Origin: an uncultured Oceanospirillales bacterium
Lineage (GTDB): Bacteria > Pseudomonadota > Gammaproteobacteria > Pseudomonadales > Litorivicinaceae
Assembly (NCBI GenBank): GCA_913061245.1
Contig: CAJXTO010000002.1
Coordinates: forward strand, 1 to 34,371
DNA length: 34,371 nt
Direction: 5' to 3'
This document shows, piece by piece, positions 22,359 through 32,444 of the stretch. The notes beneath the pieces were generated by a model. It was not told the DNA's origin. It did not search any database and saw only the letters and a list, made by a program, of their open reading frames with translations. Each line of letters opens with the position of its first letter. Positions within the stretch are counted from its first letter, which is position 1. The position numbers and the translations under genes are program-made.

Positions 22359-22862
22359 TTATTCCGAGTCCGGGGTCATGAGCACTAATGGCTCAGGTCC
22401 GACTAGTTTACACCGCCCAACCCCCTCTTCGCCAAGAGATTCTCCAAGGAAAGTTGGTTCGATTGGTAATTCACGACCGCCACGGTCGAATAAAATGCCG
22501 AGATTGATTGCGCCTGGTCGTCCGTAGTCAAAGAGAACATTGAGGGCTGCACGAATGGTCCTGCCGGTAAACAATACGTCATCAATGAGCAAAATATTCT
22601 CGCCATTGAGCTGCTGAGGCATCCGGTTTGTCGTTCCCGACCGTTTGAGCCCGCTGGTCTCAAAGTCATCGCGATACAGTGAGATGTCGAGGGTTGCAGG
22701 TTCTTCCCATTCAAGGGCCTCGCATAGACGCGTAGCAACCCAAGCGCCACCTGTATGAATTCCGACCACCAATGGCGCACTATCAGCGTAGCCATTGCGA
22801 ACTTGGCTGATTAGGTTTTGCAGGGCGGCTTCAGTCGCCTGTTGAGAACGAATCTCATGCAT
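22359..22862 (-). CDS. pyrR: PyrR bifunctional regulator/uracil phosphoribosyltransferase
   Basis: A 167-residue phosphoribosyltransferase-fold protein. The PRPP motif is [19 protein letters not shown], near residues 89-107, with [12 protein letters not shown] near 32-43 and SLYRDDF near 61-67. PyrR enzymes convert uracil and PRPP to UMP and, in Gram-positives, control pyr mRNA; regulatory activity here is not shown by the sequence and I see no attenuator before pyrB. The ATG at 22862 is chosen (GGAGAG four bases upstream); it overlaps the ruvX end by 8 nt. Longer open frame upstream lies within ruvX. Confidence 0.94.
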   Translation of the reverse strand: MHEIRSQQATEAALQNLISQVRNGYADSAPLVVGIHTGGAWVATRLCEALEWEEPATLDISLYRDDFETSGLKRSGTTNRMPQQLNGENILLIDDVLFTGRTIRAALNVLFDYGRPGAINLGILFDRGGRELPIEPTFLGESLGEEGVGRCKLVGPEPLVLMTPDSE

Positions 22863-23268
22863 GTTGCTCTCCAAGCCAGCGCTCAAGGATGACGCTTGCG
22901 GCTGTTGCGTCGAGTTTTCCATCTTGGTCGCCCGCTCTTCCTTGATAATTCAAATGTTCACGTGCTTCGCGGGTACTGTGGTACTCATCAATGTATGCTA
23001 CTTGTACACCAAATCGGCCGTGGATGCGTTGACCGAATTTTTTCGCGCGCTCAGCCATATCGCTCATCGCTCCATCTTCATGGAGCGGTAGTCCAACGAC
23101 AACAACATCCGGTTTCCATTCCGCTAAGAGCTTCTCTACGGCATCCCACTGGGGTGTTCCGTCTTTGGCTGGCAGGGCAGTAAGAGGGCTGGCTGTTTGG
23201 GTCAGGGTTTGCCCAGTTGCAACTCCGATGCGTGACAGCCCATAGTCAAAGCCGAGCGCCAATGGCAT
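22855..23268 (-). CDS. ruvX: Holliday-junction resolvase-like / pre-16S rRNA nuclease RuvX (YqgF)
   Basis: A 137-residue RNase H-like fold nuclease (E. coli YqgF 138), linked to maturation of the 5' end of 16S rRNA. Acidic active-site positions are visible in LGFDYGLSRIGVA near residues 5-17, the IDEYHSTREA segment near 93-102 and the late DATAASVILE. VVVGLPLHEDG near 56-66 is family-typical. The ATG shares one base with the yqgE stop (TAATG). yqgE-ruvX-pyrR-pyrB order is as in Pseudomonas. Confidence 0.95.
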   Translation of the reverse strand: MPLALGFDYGLSRIGVATGQTLTQTASPLTALPAKDGTPQWDAVEKLLAEWKPDVVVVGLPLHEDGAMSDMAERAKKFGQRIHGRFGVQVAYIDEYHSTREAREHLNYQGRAGDQDGKLDATAASVILERWLGEQHA

Positions 23269-23837
23269 TAGGCGTGGCCTGCACCTTGGGACAGTTGAAT
23301 GGGATCAATACCAAGCTGCGCCAGCGCAGCACGCTGCCGATCTGCAGTCGGAATCTGGAAAATTACATCAGCATCCCAAGGCACATTGATCCAAGTGTTA
23401 GCGGCCATTTCCGACTCCAATTGGCCTTCAGACCAGCCAGAATATCCCAAAATGAAAATGGCATCTCCGTGATTAAGCGCATCGATCGCCAGCGGCAATA
23501 CATCAGGGCTTGATGCGAGATAGAGCCCGTCGAGCACTTCCACCACATCATCTGTGATTGGATGATTGGAGAGTAAGAATCCGCGTTGAGGTTCGACAGG
23601 CCCGCCATTCATAACGGGTACATCGGGATCCAGGGCATCTGCCGCTTCAAGTCCGAGCTGCTCAAAAATTTCCTGAACAGAAAACTCGGTTGGCTTATTG
23701 ACAATAAATCCCATTGCGCCGGTTTCGCCATGCTCGCACATGAGTACCAGTGATGAGTCGAAAACGCCGTCTTTGAGATCTGGCATCGAGACTAAAAATT
23801 GGCCGTTAAACAGTGTTTGTCCTGAATCATCGCTCAT
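23268..23837 (-). CDS. yqgE: YqgE/AlgH family protein
   Basis: A 189-residue protein of the UPF0301 family (E. coli YqgE 187), function unclear; AlgH in Pseudomonas affects alginate regulation. Seen: FLVSMPDLKDGVFDSSLVLMCEH near residues 14-36 (two blocks), GAMGFIVNKP near 40-49, MNGGPVEPQRGFLL near 75-88 and GYSGWSEGQLESEM near 131-144. I chose the ATG at 23837 (AAGAGA about eight bases upstream); an in-frame GTG at 23855 adds six residues. A 40-bp gap separates it from gshB, the longest in the operon. Confidence 0.93.
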   Translation of the reverse strand: MSDDSGQTLFNGQFLVSMPDLKDGVFDSSLVLMCEHGETGAMGFIVNKPTEFSVQEIFEQLGLEAADALDPDVPVMNGGPVEPQRGFLLSNHPITDDVVEVLDGLYLASSPDVLPLAIDALNHGDAIFILGYSGWSEGQLESEMAANTWINVPWDADVIFQIPTADRQRAALAQLGIDPIQLSQGAGHA

Positions 23838-23877
23838 GGATTGGATCTCTTTCACGAATGCATATACCTAGTTTAGC

Positions 23878-24831
23878 TCACTCATTAAAAAGTGCTTGGA
23901 AAAAGTCTTTCCCAATTGTTGTCCCCGCCTGTGCATCGATTTCTCGAACACAAGTCGGGCTGGTCACATTAATCTCTGTGAGATGGCCGCCAATGACGTC
24001 CAGTCCAACGAATAACAACCCGCGCTCCAAGAGAGTTGGACCGACAGTTTCAGCGATTTCTCGTTCGCGATCTGAAATCGGCATTGCAACTCCACGCCCG
24101 CCAGCGGCTAGATTGCCACGGGTTTCACCTTGCGATGGAATTCGTGCGAGAACATGTGAAATTGGTTGCCCGTGGAGTACTAGGACGCGCCGATCACCAT
24201 CGATAATTTCAGGCCGGTACTCTTGCGCCATGACGAGCCGAGACTCGTTCGGAGAGAGCGTCTCTAGAACTGCTCCGAGATTCAAGCCATCAGCGGTAAT
24301 TCGAAAGATTCCAGAGCCGCCCATGCCATCAAGCGGTTTCAGGATGATGTCGCCCTGTGTTTTTTGAAAGTTGCGGATGTCGTCGTGTTTCGATGAGACC
24401 ACTGTCTTTGGCATCAAAGCACTGAATTCCGTTGCGAATAGCTTTTCATTGCAGTCGCGAATCGCTTGAGGGTTGTTAACGACTTGTACCCCCAGGTGTT
24501 TGGCTCGCTCCAGAATGTGAGTGCCATACAAATATTCGCTATCAAATGGCGGATCAACACGGATTAAGATCACATCTAGACTGCTGAGCGATGCCTGAAC
24601 GGGATCGCCCAGAGAGGCAAAGTTGTCTTTTACGCCATCGATGACTTTGACCTCGTGCATGATGGCTTTCGCCTCACCGTGATCAATAGATAGCCCGTTC
24701 TTCGGGAGATACACAATCTCATGGCCAAGATCTTGTGCCGCTAACATCAGAGCAAAGCTGGTGTCTTTGTATGGCTTGATACCCTCGATTGGATCCATCC
24801 AGAATCCGATACGCTTGGTCTGTGTTCCCAC
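23878..24831 (-). CDS. gshB: Glutathione synthetase
   Basis: A 317-residue ATP-grasp ligase (E. coli 316) joining gamma-glutamylcysteine and glycine. Seen: FWMDPIEGIKPYKDTS near residues 10-25, RVDPPFDSEYLYGTHILE near 91-108, ILKPLDGMGGSGIFRI near 157-172, the ATP-grasp RIPSQGETRGNLAAGGRG near 227-244 and the final NVTSPTCVREID with metal-binding Asn. It lies 9 bp after rsmE. gshA is not in the window. Confidence 0.97.
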   Translation of the reverse strand: MGTQTKRIGFWMDPIEGIKPYKDTSFALMLAAQDLGHEIVYLPKNGLSIDHGEAKAIMHEVKVIDGVKDNFASLGDPVQASLSSLDVILIRVDPPFDSEYLYGTHILERAKHLGVQVVNNPQAIRDCNEKLFATEFSALMPKTVVSSKHDDIRNFQKTQGDIILKPLDGMGGSGIFRITADGLNLGAVLETLSPNESRLVMAQEYRPEIIDGDRRVLVLHGQPISHVLARIPSQGETRGNLAAGGRGVAMPISDREREIAETVGPTLLERGLLFVGLDVIGGHLTEINVTSPTCVREIDAQAGTTIGKDFFQALFNE

Positions 24832-24840
24832 GTGTCTTTC

Positions 24841-25548
24841 CTAGTATTGGCCGTATTGCTGTCCGAGCAAAGTGAGACCAACAATCGCTGCGGTCTCTGC
24901 TCTCAATATTCTGGGGCCAAGTGACATCGGTTTCACCTGCTTTTTTAAAAGGGTGTCGATTTCCGCATCACTAAAGCCACCCTCGGGACCGATCAACAAG
25001 AGTGACTCTTGTGCTGGATTGATTTGGACTGAGACTGTTGCTGGATGGGCGACAATTGATTGTTCGGGGAGTGGGAGCTCATTGAGTTGCGCTGGCTTCT
25101 GAAGGCGAGGAAGCCAGTTATTTTCTGATTGTTCGCATGCATTAACCAAAATTTCTTGCCAATGGCTCCACTTTTTTTCGAGTCGATCCGCTTTAGGTGG
25201 CGAATCCGTGAATTGTGTAATGATCGGCTGAATTGCAGTCACACCGAGTTCGGTTGCTTTCTGTAATGCCCAGTCAAAACGGTCTGATTTAATGAGTGCA
25301 AGGCCGAGTGTCACCGGCAGACGGTGATCTGGGGTCTCTGAAATATTAAGAATTTGGACAGTTGTTTCGCGTTTGCTGATATCTGTGATGATTGCTTGGC
25401 AAACACAGCCATTACCGTCAAAAAGCTCAATCTTTTGTTCTGTCTTCGCGCGTAAAACGCGTGAAAGATAGTGATGATTGCGTTCAGATAAAACCACCTC
25501 GCCTGTCGCGTGACCGAAGGTGTCCGCATACAGACGAGGGGTTCTCAT
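24841..25548 (-). CDS. rsmE: 16S rRNA (uracil1498-N3)-methyltransferase
   Basis: A 235-residue SPOUT-class (knotted) methyltransferase modifying U1498 of 16S rRNA. Seen: an N-terminal PUA-like part with NHHYLSRVLRAK near residues 24-35, LGLALIKSDRFDWALQKATELGV near 81-103 (two blocks), the knot motif LLIGPEGGFSDAEI near 183-196 and LGPRILRAETA near 208-218. The ATG lies 2 bp after the ahcY stop. rsmE and gshB are adjacent in many gammaproteobacteria. Confidence 0.95.
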   Translation of the reverse strand: MRTPRLYADTFGHATGEVVLSERNHHYLSRVLRAKTEQKIELFDGNGCVCQAIITDISKRETTVQILNISETPDHRLPVTLGLALIKSDRFDWALQKATELGVTAIQPIITQFTDSPPKADRLEKKWSHWQEILVNACEQSENNWLPRLQKPAQLNELPLPEQSIVAHPATVSVQINPAQESLLLIGPEGGFSDAEIDTLLKKQVKPMSLGPRILRAETAAIVGLTLLGQQYGQY

Positions 25549-25550
25549 GA

Positions 25551-26942
25551 TTAGTACTTGTAAGTTTCAGGCTTGAATGGACCGTCGACTGAAACGCCAA
25601 TGTACTTCGCCTGTTCTTCTGTCAGCTTGGTAATCACACCACCAAAGCCTTCAACCATGCAGCGCGCAACCTCTTCATCAAGCTGCTTTGGCAGCACTTC
25701 AATCTGAATATTGTTGGCCTTTTCTGCTTCAGGAAGTTTTGCAAAGCCACGCTGATACATTTCGATCTGAGCGAGGACTTGGTTTGCAAATGATCCATCC
25801 ATGATACGAGAAGGGTGGCCAGTCGCATTGCCGAGGTTCACGAGGCGACCTTCTGCAAGTAGCAACAAGTAGTCGTCATCTGCATTCGAGCGGAAGACTT
25901 GGTGCACTTGAGGCTTTACTTCTTCCCAGCGCCAGTTCTTGCGCATATAGGCGGTATCGATTTCGTTGTCGAAGTGGCCGATATTACAAACGATTGCTCC
26001 CTTCTTTAGACACTGAAGCATCGCGCTATCGCACACATCGATGTTACCTGTTGTTGTTACAAGTACGTCTGTATCTTCAAGCAGGCGCGTATTGATGTCT
26101 TTTGCTTGACCTGTTTTCACGCCATCTTGATACGGGCTAACAACTTCAAATCCGTCCATACAAGCCTGCATCGCACAGATTGGGTCAGATTCTGTGACGC
26201 GCACGATCATGCCCTCTTGGCGAAGACTTTGTGCAGAGCCCTTGCCCACATCGCCGTAACCAATGACAAGTGCGCGCTTGCCTGACAGAAGCATGTCTGT
26301 ACCGCGTTTGATCGCATCATTCAGCGAATGACGGCAACCGTACTTGTTGTCGTTTTTCGATTTTGTCACCGAATCGTTTACATTGATTGCAGGGATTTTC
26401 AGCTCGCCGTTATTCAACATTTCCACCAAACGATGGACACCTGTTGTTGTTTCTTCAGTCACACCGTTAATGTGAGCGAGCATCTCTGGATACTTCTCGT
26501 GAACCATTGCAGTCAAATCGCCGCCATCGTCGAGAAGCATGTTTGCATCCCAAGGCGCGCCATCTTTCAAAATGGTCTGCTCAACACACCATTCGCCTTC
26601 CTCGTTCGTTTGGCCTTTCCATGCGTAGACAGGAATTCCGGCAGCAACCATTGCAGCGGCAGCTTCATCTTGTGTTGAGAAGATGTTGCACGAGCTCCAG
26701 CGAACGTCCGCGCCAAGCGCTACGAGCGTTTCGATGAGGACAGCTGTTTGCACAGTCATGTGGATACAGCCAATGATTTTTGCGCCTTTCAGTGGCTGCT
26801 CGGCTGCATATTTGTCGCGAAGGCGCATCAATGCTGGCATTTCATTCTCTGCCAGACGAATTTCTTTGCGTCCCCAATCTGCCAAGGACAGATCTTTAAT
26901 TTTGTAATCGCCGTTTAATACGTCGGTTGGTAGTGCGCTCAT
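25551..26942 (-). CDS. ahcY: S-adenosylhomocysteine hydrolase
   Basis: A 463-residue NAD-dependent enzyme converting S-adenosylhomocysteine to homocysteine and adenosine. Seen: [16 protein letters not shown] near residues 58-73, the extended segment around EWCVEQTI present in bacterial-type enzymes, [17 protein letters not shown] near 200-216, the Rossmann motif [23 protein letters not shown] and the C-terminal KPETYKY that closes the neighbour's NAD site. ATG follows GAGAGG, 18 bp after metK. No SAH riboswitch can fit in that gap; regulation would have to come from the metK promoter. Confidence 0.98.
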   Translation of the reverse strand: MSALPTDVLNGDYKIKDLSLADWGRKEIRLAENEMPALMRLRDKYAAEQPLKGAKIIGCIHMTVQTAVLIETLVALGADVRWSSCNIFSTQDEAAAAMVAAGIPVYAWKGQTNEEGEWCVEQTILKDGAPWDANMLLDDGGDLTAMVHEKYPEMLAHINGVTEETTTGVHRLVEMLNNGELKIPAINVNDSVTKSKNDNKYGCRHSLNDAIKRGTDMLLSGKRALVIGYGDVGKGSAQSLRQEGMIVRVTESDPICAMQACMDGFEVVSPYQDGVKTGQAKDINTRLLEDTDVLVTTTGNIDVCDSAMLQCLKKGAIVCNIGHFDNEIDTAYMRKNWRWEEVKPQVHQVFRSNADDDYLLLLAEGRLVNLGNATGHPSRIMDGSFANQVLAQIEMYQRGFAKLPEAEKANNIQIEVLPKQLDEEVARCMVEGFGGVITKLTEEQAKYIGVSVDGPFKPETYKY

Positions 26943-26960
26943 GATGTTGCCTCTCTTTGA

Positions 26961-28124
26961 TTACAGCTTCGCGGCTGCGTCAGCTAGTGCTTGCGCGCGA
27001 TCTGTGCGCTCCCAAGTTAGATCCAAGTCATCGCGTCCAAAGTGGCCGTAGGCAGCTGTTGGGCGATAAATCGGGCGATTTAGATCGAGCATGGTTGAGA
27101 TTGCTCTCGGGCGCAAATCAAAGTGCGCGCGAACCAGCTGGTCCAATTGTGCGTTTGTGTAGTTTGATGTACCAAATGTCTCAACCCGAATTGATGTTGG
27201 TTCTGCGACGCCGATTGCGTATGACACTTGGACTTCACAGCGGTCTGCAAGGCCGGCCGCAACCAGGTTTTTCGCAACATAACGCGCAGCATAGGCTGCC
27301 GAACGGTCAACTTTCGATGGGTCTTTTCCAGAGAAGGCACCGCCGCCGTGACGTGCCATGCCGCCGTATGTATCAACAATGATTTTACGACCTGTAAGGC
27401 CTGCGTCACCAACAGGACCGCCGATGACGAATCGGCCGGTGGGGTTGATGTGGTATTTGGTTTGATCAGTGAGCCACGCTTCCGGCAACACAGGTGCAAT
27501 GATGTGTTCTTTCACTTCGCGCTGAAGTTGCTCTAACGATACGTCTTCATCATGCTGTGTTGAGAGAACAACAGCATCAATACCAACGATGGTGTCACCA
27601 TCGTATGCAAATGTGACCTGACTTTTTGCATCAGGACGAAGATATGGGAGGTCGCCATTTTTACGAACTTCAGCTTGGCGACGAACCAAGTTGTGCGAGT
27701 AATGAATTGGAGCAGGCATCAGGCTGTCTGTTTCATTGGTCGCGTAGCCAAACATCAAACCTTGGTCGCCAGCACCTTGCTCATGAAACTCTGTTTCATC
27801 AACGCCTTGTGCGATGTCTTGTGACTGCTTGCCGATACCGTTCAGTACCGCACATGTGTTGCCATCAAAACCCAGTGATGAATGATCATATCCAATATCC
27901 AGGACGACTTGGCGGATGATGTCTTCAATATCCACCCACGTATTGGTGCGTACTTCGCCAGACACGAGGACCAATCCAGTTTTAACCATCGTTTCGATGC
28001 CGGCACGTGTGTGTTTGTCGTCTGTAATCAATGCATCAAGGATCGCATCCGAGATCTGATCAGCCATTTTATCTGGATGGCCTTCAGATACAGATTCTGA
28101 GGTGAAATAGGTCAAATCGGTCAT
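26961..28124 (-). CDS. metK: Methionine adenosyltransferase
   Basis: A 387-residue enzyme making S-adenosylmethionine from methionine and ATP (E. coli 384). Seen: [18 protein letters not shown] near residues 13-30, the hallmark [12 protein letters not shown] near 117-128, [21 protein letters not shown] in the middle (two blocks) and [19 protein letters not shown]. It is the first gene of the 17-gene minus-strand run and is followed at 18 bp by ahcY. The promoter upstream is strong and contains an 18-bp palindrome. Confidence 0.98.
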   Translation of the reverse strand: MTDLTYFTSESVSEGHPDKMADQISDAILDALITDDKHTRAGIETMVKTGLVLVSGEVRTNTWVDIEDIIRQVVLDIGYDHSSLGFDGNTCAVLNGIGKQSQDIAQGVDETEFHEQGAGDQGLMFGYATNETDSLMPAPIHYSHNLVRRQAEVRKNGDLPYLRPDAKSQVTFAYDGDTIVGIDAVVLSTQHDEDVSLEQLQREVKEHIIAPVLPEAWLTDQTKYHINPTGRFVIGGPVGDAGLTGRKIIVDTYGGMARHGGGAFSGKDPSKVDRSAAYAARYVAKNLVAAGLADRCEVQVSYAIGVAEPTSIRVETFGTSNYTNAQLDQLVRAHFDLRPRAISTMLDLNRPIYRPTAAYGHFGRDDLDLTWERTDRAQALADAAAKL

Positions 28125-28157
28125 TGCAAGTGTCCTGAGTCCGTAAAAGCAAACATA

Positions 28158-28185
28158 ATTGTATAAAGATATCTTTATATGTCAA
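28158..28185 (-). promoter_or_regulatory. metK promoter (sigma-70)
   Basis: On the minus strand: TTGACA (28185-28180), a 16-bp spacer and TACAAT (28163-28158). This is a perfect -35 and a five-of-six -10, 34 bp before the metK ATG. It is the clearest sigma-70 promoter in the window. The spacer is almost entirely a perfect palindrome. Confidence 0.75.
28162..28179. promoter_or_regulatory. 18-bp perfect palindrome in the metK promoter (probable operator)
   Basis: TATAAAGATATCTTTATA is its own reverse complement. It fills the promoter spacer and runs two bases into the -10, so a bound dimer would block RNA polymerase. Control of metK/ahcY by an ArsR-family SAH-sensing repressor (SahR) is known in Proteobacteria and is the natural candidate; no regulator gene is in the window. 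It is unlike the MetJ box (AGACGTCT). Confidence 0.6.
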
Positions 28186-28275
28186 TGTGATGCGGAAATC
28201 CTGTCTTGTGGTTCTCTTCAGGTTTCATAACAATGCGTGTTCTAAATTTTTCTCGGTGATTAGAAAGGACGTCAT

Positions 28276-30255
28276 ATGACTGACCGCAGGACGCTCGCCA
28301 ACGCGATTCGATTTCTAAGTATTGATGCTGTGCAGGCAGCCAATTCAGGGCATCCAGGAGCCCCAATGGGGATGGCTGATATTGCCGAAGTCTTATGGCG
28401 AGGGGTGCTTCGTCATAACCCTGAGAATCCGCAATGGGCCAACCGAGACCGTTTCGTGTTGTCGAATGGACACGGCTCGATGCTGATCTATTCATTGCTT
28501 CATTTAACTGGGTACGACGTCACGATTGATGATTTGAAGTCATTCCGCCAGCTCCATTCTCGAACTCCAGGTCACCCTGAGTATGGCTATACAGCTGGTG
28601 TTGAAACGACGACAGGTCCGTTAGGTCAGGGGCTTGCCAATGCGGTAGGGATGGCGCTCGCCGAGAGAACGTTGGCTGCTCAGTTCAACCGAGACCAGTT
28701 TCCGATTGTTGATCATTACACCTATTGCTTCGCAGGTGATGGCTGCCTAATGGAAGGTGTGAGCCATGAGGCGTGTTCGCTTGCCGGTACTTTGGGCCTT
28801 GGCAAGTTAATCGTTTTCTACGATGACAACGGGATCTCGATCGATGGTGATGTGCGAGGCTGGTTTAGTGATGACACACCGGCGCGTTTTGAATCTTACG
28901 GATGGCAGGTGATTCGGGGTGTTGATGGACATGACGCCACAGAAGTTGAAACAGCTCTAAAAACAGCGCGCCAGGAAACCTCGCGTCCAACGCTGATTTG
29001 TTGCCGGACTGTGATTGGGTTTGGATCACCAAATCTCGCCGGAAGTGAAAAAACGCACGGTGCTCCACTTGGAGATGCTGAGATTCAAGCGACGCGCGAC
29101 GCAATGGGATGGAGCTATGGTCCATTCGAGATTCCTGCCGATATTCAGGCGGCCTGGAATGCAAAAGAGCAGGGTGCTAAAGCACAGGCTGAATGGGATC
29201 AACTATTTGCAGCGTATCAAAAGCAGTATCCAGATTTAGCTTCTGAGTTCGAACGTCGCATCCAGGGGGATCTCCCGCAGAATGCACTTGCCGAATTCGA
29301 TAAGGCGATTACTGAGACGCAATCAGAATCACCGAAGCTGGCCACTCGGAAGGCCTCGCAGAATGCGATTGAAGTGGTGGCGAAGCTCTTCCCAGAAACA
29401 TTGGGCGGCTCTGCCGATTTGGGGCATTCAAACCTAACGGTATGGCCCGAATGTCAGGCAAACAGTCAAGACAACCCGGGTGGAAACTACATGCACTATG
29501 GCGTGCGTGAGTTCGGCATGTGTGCACTCATGAACGGTATTGCTTTACATGGCGGATTCCTTCCGTTTGGCGGAACCTTCCTTATCTTCATGGAGTACGC
29601 TCGTAACGCGGTGCGGATGGCCGCTTTAATGAAGCAGCGTGTGATCTATGTCTTCACTCACGATTCGATTGGTCTCGGTGAAGATGGGCCAACACACCAA
29701 CCGATTGAGCAGCTTGCAAGCTTGCGCTCGACTCCAGGTTTGGAGACTTGGCGTCCATGCGATACCACGGAAACCTTTGTCGCTTGGAAAGAGGCTGTCA
29801 GCTATCAGGGGCCGACCGCACTTGCGCTGTCGCGTCAGGGACTCGCAAACCAGCCGCGTGATGAACAACAAGTCGCAGACATCGCACGTGGTGGTTATGT
29901 GCTGAAAAAAGAGACAACTGCACTTGAGATGATCTTGATTGCTACAGGCTCTGAGGTTGAATTAGCTGTGGCAGCTTCTGAGTCACTTGGTTCTGGGGTT
30001 CGAGTCGTATCGATGCCATCGACGAGTCGATTTGATCAGCAAGACGCAGCCTTCCGGGAGTCGGTGCTTCCTGCAGCCTGTACGAAGCGGTTAGCGATTG
30101 AAGCAGGCCATCCTGATGGATGGTACAAGTATGTCGGATTGAACGGCGATGTCGTTGGGATGCGAACCTTCGGTGAATCTGGACCTGGTGGTGATGTGAT
30201 GAAGCACTTTGGGTTCACGGTCGATCATGTTGTCAGTAAGGCTAAGGCGCTCTAA
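28276..30255 (+). CDS. tkt: Transketolase
   Basis: A 659-residue thiamine-diphosphate enzyme (E. coli TktA 663) moving two-carbon units between sugar phosphates. Seen: [19 protein letters not shown] near residues 24-42, [14 protein letters not shown] near 63-76, [14 protein letters not shown] near 115-128, the ThDP motif [14 protein letters not shown] near 154-167 with EN-like [23 protein letters not shown] and the active-site Glu region, and [18 protein letters not shown] has AAAGGA six bases upstream. It heads tkt-gap-pgk-fba. The 151-bp divergent region with metK (28125-28275) holds the metK promoter; I see no clear tkt promoter. Confidence 0.97.
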   Translation: MTDRRTLANAIRFLSIDAVQAANSGHPGAPMGMADIAEVLWRGVLRHNPENPQWANRDRFVLSNGHGSMLIYSLLHLTGYDVTIDDLKSFRQLHSRTPGHPEYGYTAGVETTTGPLGQGLANAVGMALAERTLAAQFNRDQFPIVDHYTYCFAGDGCLMEGVSHEACSLAGTLGLGKLIVFYDDNGISIDGDVRGWFSDDTPARFESYGWQVIRGVDGHDATEVETALKTARQETSRPTLICCRTVIGFGSPNLAGSEKTHGAPLGDAEIQATRDAMGWSYGPFEIPADIQAAWNAKEQGAKAQAEWDQLFAAYQKQYPDLASEFERRIQGDLPQNALAEFDKAITETQSESPKLATRKASQNAIEVVAKLFPETLGGSADLGHSNLTVWPECQANSQDNPGGNYMHYGVREFGMCALMNGIALHGGFLPFGGTFLIFMEYARNAVRMAALMKQRVIYVFTHDSIGLGEDGPTHQPIEQLASLRSTPGLETWRPCDTTETFVAWKEAVSYQGPTALALSRQGLANQPRDEQQVADIARGGYVLKKETTALEMILIATGSEVELAVAASESLGSGVRVVSMPSTSRFDQQDAAFRESVLPAACTKRLAIEAGHPDGWYKYVGLNGDVVGMRTFGESGPGGDVMKHFGFTVDHVVSKAKAL

Positions 30256-31272
30256 TTGGCTTGGCGACTCGGAATCAATGGTTATGGTCGAATCGGTCGG
30301 TGCGTTGTTCGAGCACTGGCCGAGCGAGGTCTTTTTGATCGCATCCAGCCGGTCCTGATCAATGACCCGGCGGATGCCGAGAGTCTTATTCACCTGACAC
30401 ATTACGATTCCACTCATGGACGATCGGAGCGTTTGTTCCAAACGGATCCGACTGGTGGTTATTTGCTGAATGGCCGTTCGATCGCGCTGACGCAATCAAT
30501 GACGCCCGGGGCAATCGATTACCATCAGACGCCGGTCGATGTTGTATTAGAAAGTTCGGGCCGATTTGCCAATCGCGAATCAGCAGATGCGCATCTCAGT
30601 GCTGGTGCACCACGGGTCCTCATCGGCGCTCCTGGAGGACCTGATGTCGATCTGACTGTTGTTTTCGGTTTGAATCACCATAGTCTCAACGACTCTCACC
30701 AGGTGATTTCGGCAGCGAGTTGTACGACAAACTGTCTTGCCTTGGGCGTTTCTGGCTTAACGCGATCGGTTGAGATCGAACGCGGCTTTTACACAACAAT
30801 TCATGCAGTGACTAACGACCAAGTGTTGATCGATAGCGCGCACCGAGACCCGCGTCGAGGTCGCTCAGCACACAGCTCAATGATTCCAACAAGTACTAAC
30901 GCGATCAGAGCGCTTGAATGGGTTATGCCTGAATTGTCGGGCCGCATCCAAGGGTTCTCTATGCGCGTTCCTACGCAAAATGTGTCATGCGTGGACCTTA
31001 CAGTGGAATTCAGTCGCGAAGTGACAGAGACCGAGATTATGGATGCCATGCATCAGTGGTCTCAAATCCAGGGTGGGTTATTTGCTGTCAATGAAGAGCC
31101 ATTGGTTTCAATCGATTTTAACCATCATCCAGCATCATCGATTTTTGATGCCACGCAGTTGATGGTCAATGGGCGACTTGTGAAGTTGCTCTTTTGGTAT
31201 GACAACGAATGGGGATACTCCAATCGCGTCATCGATTTATTGCTGCATTGGCAGTCCATTTCTAGGGAGTGA
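30256..31272 (+). CDS. gap: GAPDH-family dehydrogenase (glyceraldehyde-3-P or erythrose-4-P dehydrogenase)
   Basis: A 338-residue NAD-dependent aldehyde dehydrogenase of the GAPDH family. Rossmann start [15 protein letters not shown] near residues 6-20, catalytic Cys156 in SCTTNC, His183 in [18 protein letters not shown] and the closing [12 protein letters not shown]. The segment [15 protein letters not shown] and the tkt-x-pgk-fba setting favour Epd (erythrose-4-phosphate dehydrogenase, vitamin B6 route), while IHAVTNDQ and MIPTST look GAPDH-like; I cannot decide. The start is a TTG placed directly after the tkt stop, with AAGG a few bases upstream; no ATG or GTG gives a full Rossmann motif. 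It overlaps the pgk open frame. Confidence 0.88.
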   Translation: MAWRLGINGYGRIGRCVVRALAERGLFDRIQPVLINDPADAESLIHLTHYDSTHGRSERLFQTDPTGGYLLNGRSIALTQSMTPGAIDYHQTPVDVVLESSGRFANRESADAHLSAGAPRVLIGAPGGPDVDLTVVFGLNHHSLNDSHQVISAASCTTNCLALGVSGLTRSVEIERGFYTTIHAVTNDQVLIDSAHRDPRRGRSAHSSMIPTSTNAIRALEWVMPELSGRIQGFSMRVPTQNVSCVDLTVEFSREVTETEIMDAMHQWSQIQGGLFAVNEEPLVSIDFNHHPASSIFDATQLMVNGRLVKLLFWYDNEWGYSNRVIDLLLHWQSISRE

Positions 31273-31277
31273 ATCAA

Positions 31278-32435
31278 ATGATAAAAACCATGTCTGATTT
31301 GAACGTGCAAGGAAAGCGTGTATTGGTTCGTCAGGACTTAAATGTTCCAGTCAAAGATGGCCAAGTGACATCGACCGCGCGTATTGACGCTGCATTACCA
31401 ACGCTTCAAGCATTGCTTGCGCAAGGCGCAAAAGTCGCTGTGATGAGCCACTTGGGTCGCCCTGAAGAGGGTGCTTGTGAACCAGAATTCAGTTTGGCTC
31501 CTGTTGCGAAAACGTTATCGGATAAATTGGGTAGACATGTCCCGCTTATTGCAGACTGGATCGATGGCTTTGAGCAAACCGATGATTTGGTACTGCTTGA
31601 GAATGTTCGATATCTCAAAGGCGAAAAGAAAGACGATGAAGTGCTTTCCAAGAAGATGGCTTCCTTGTGTGATGTGTATTTAATGGATGCATTCGGGACA
31701 GCTCACCGCGCGCAGGCATCCACGCATGGTGTTGGTCGCTTTGCTCCTGAAGTCGCAGCAGGACCGTTAATGGCAGCTGAGCTCGAGGCTCTTGGGAAAG
31801 CACTCGCAAATCCAGAGCGCCCAGCTGTTGCCATCGTCGGGGGTTCTAAAGTGTCGACCAAGCTTGATGTATTAACAGAGCTTGCAAACCAAGTGGATCA
31901 AATCGTCGTTGGCGGCGGGATTGCCAATACTTTCTTAGCAGCAGCCGGCTTTCCTGTTGGAAAATCACTGATGGAAGCAGATTTGATCGATACGGCTAAA
32001 GCGTTAATGTCCAAAGTGGATATTCCGTTACCTGTCGATGTTGTGGTTGCGACTGAGTTTTCCGCTGATGCGACAGCAACGGTGAAGCGAGTCGAAGACG
32101 TTGCTGATGACGACATGATCCTTGATGTTGGCCCTGACACGCAGGCGTCCTACCAAGGCATGATGGCATCTGCTAAGACCATCTTGTGGAATGGACCAGT
32201 TGGGGTGTTTGAATTCCCTCAGTTTGAAGGTGGAACACGTGCGCTGTCGATGGCTATTGCGGCTAGTGATGGGTTTAGTCTTGCAGGCGGTGGTGATACG
32301 TTGGCAGCGATCGATCAGTTTGGAATCTCTGATCAAATTAGTTATATCTCAACTGGCGGCGGTGCTTTCCTCGAGTTTGTCGAAGGGAAAGAGCTGCCGG
32401 CGGTTCAAATGTTGAAATCCAGAAATGATTCATAA
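31278..32435 (+). CDS. pgk: Phosphoglycerate kinase
   Basis: A 385-residue glycolytic kinase (E. coli 387) exchanging phosphate between 1,3-bisphosphoglycerate and ADP. Seen: [14 protein letters not shown] near residues 17-30, [24 protein letters not shown] near 110-124, [16 protein letters not shown] near 189-204, [13 protein letters not shown] and the C-terminal GGGDTLAAI and [14 protein letters not shown]. The ATG at 31278 is preferred: AGGGAG lies eight bases upstream and MIKTMSDL matches the E. coli N-terminus. An in-frame GTG at 31269 overlaps the gap stop. fba follows after 9 bp. Confidence 0.97.
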   Translation: MIKTMSDLNVQGKRVLVRQDLNVPVKDGQVTSTARIDAALPTLQALLAQGAKVAVMSHLGRPEEGACEPEFSLAPVAKTLSDKLGRHVPLIADWIDGFEQTDDLVLLENVRYLKGEKKDDEVLSKKMASLCDVYLMDAFGTAHRAQASTHGVGRFAPEVAAGPLMAAELEALGKALANPERPAVAIVGGSKVSTKLDVLTELANQVDQIVVGGGIANTFLAAAGFPVGKSLMEADLIDTAKALMSKVDIPLPVDVVVATEFSADATATVKRVEDVADDDMILDVGPDTQASYQGMMASAKTILWNGPVGVFEFPQFEGGTRALSMAIAASDGFSLAGGGDTLAAIDQFGISDQISYISTGGGAFLEFVEGKELPAVQMLKSRNDS

Positions 32436-32444
32436 GGAGTCTTC

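Noticed and set aside
23813-24367. A 184-codon plus-strand open frame opposite gshB
   Set aside because: Basic, Ser/Arg/Pro-rich low-complexity translation typical of an antisense shadow; gshB is well supported on the other strand.
26943-26960. SAH riboswitch before ahcY
   Set aside because: Only 18 bp lie between metK and ahcY.
28267-28276. GGACGTCA resembling a MetJ box before tkt
   Set aside because: Only a single partial match that coincides with the tkt ribosome-binding site; MetJ sites need tandem AGACGTCT-like repeats.
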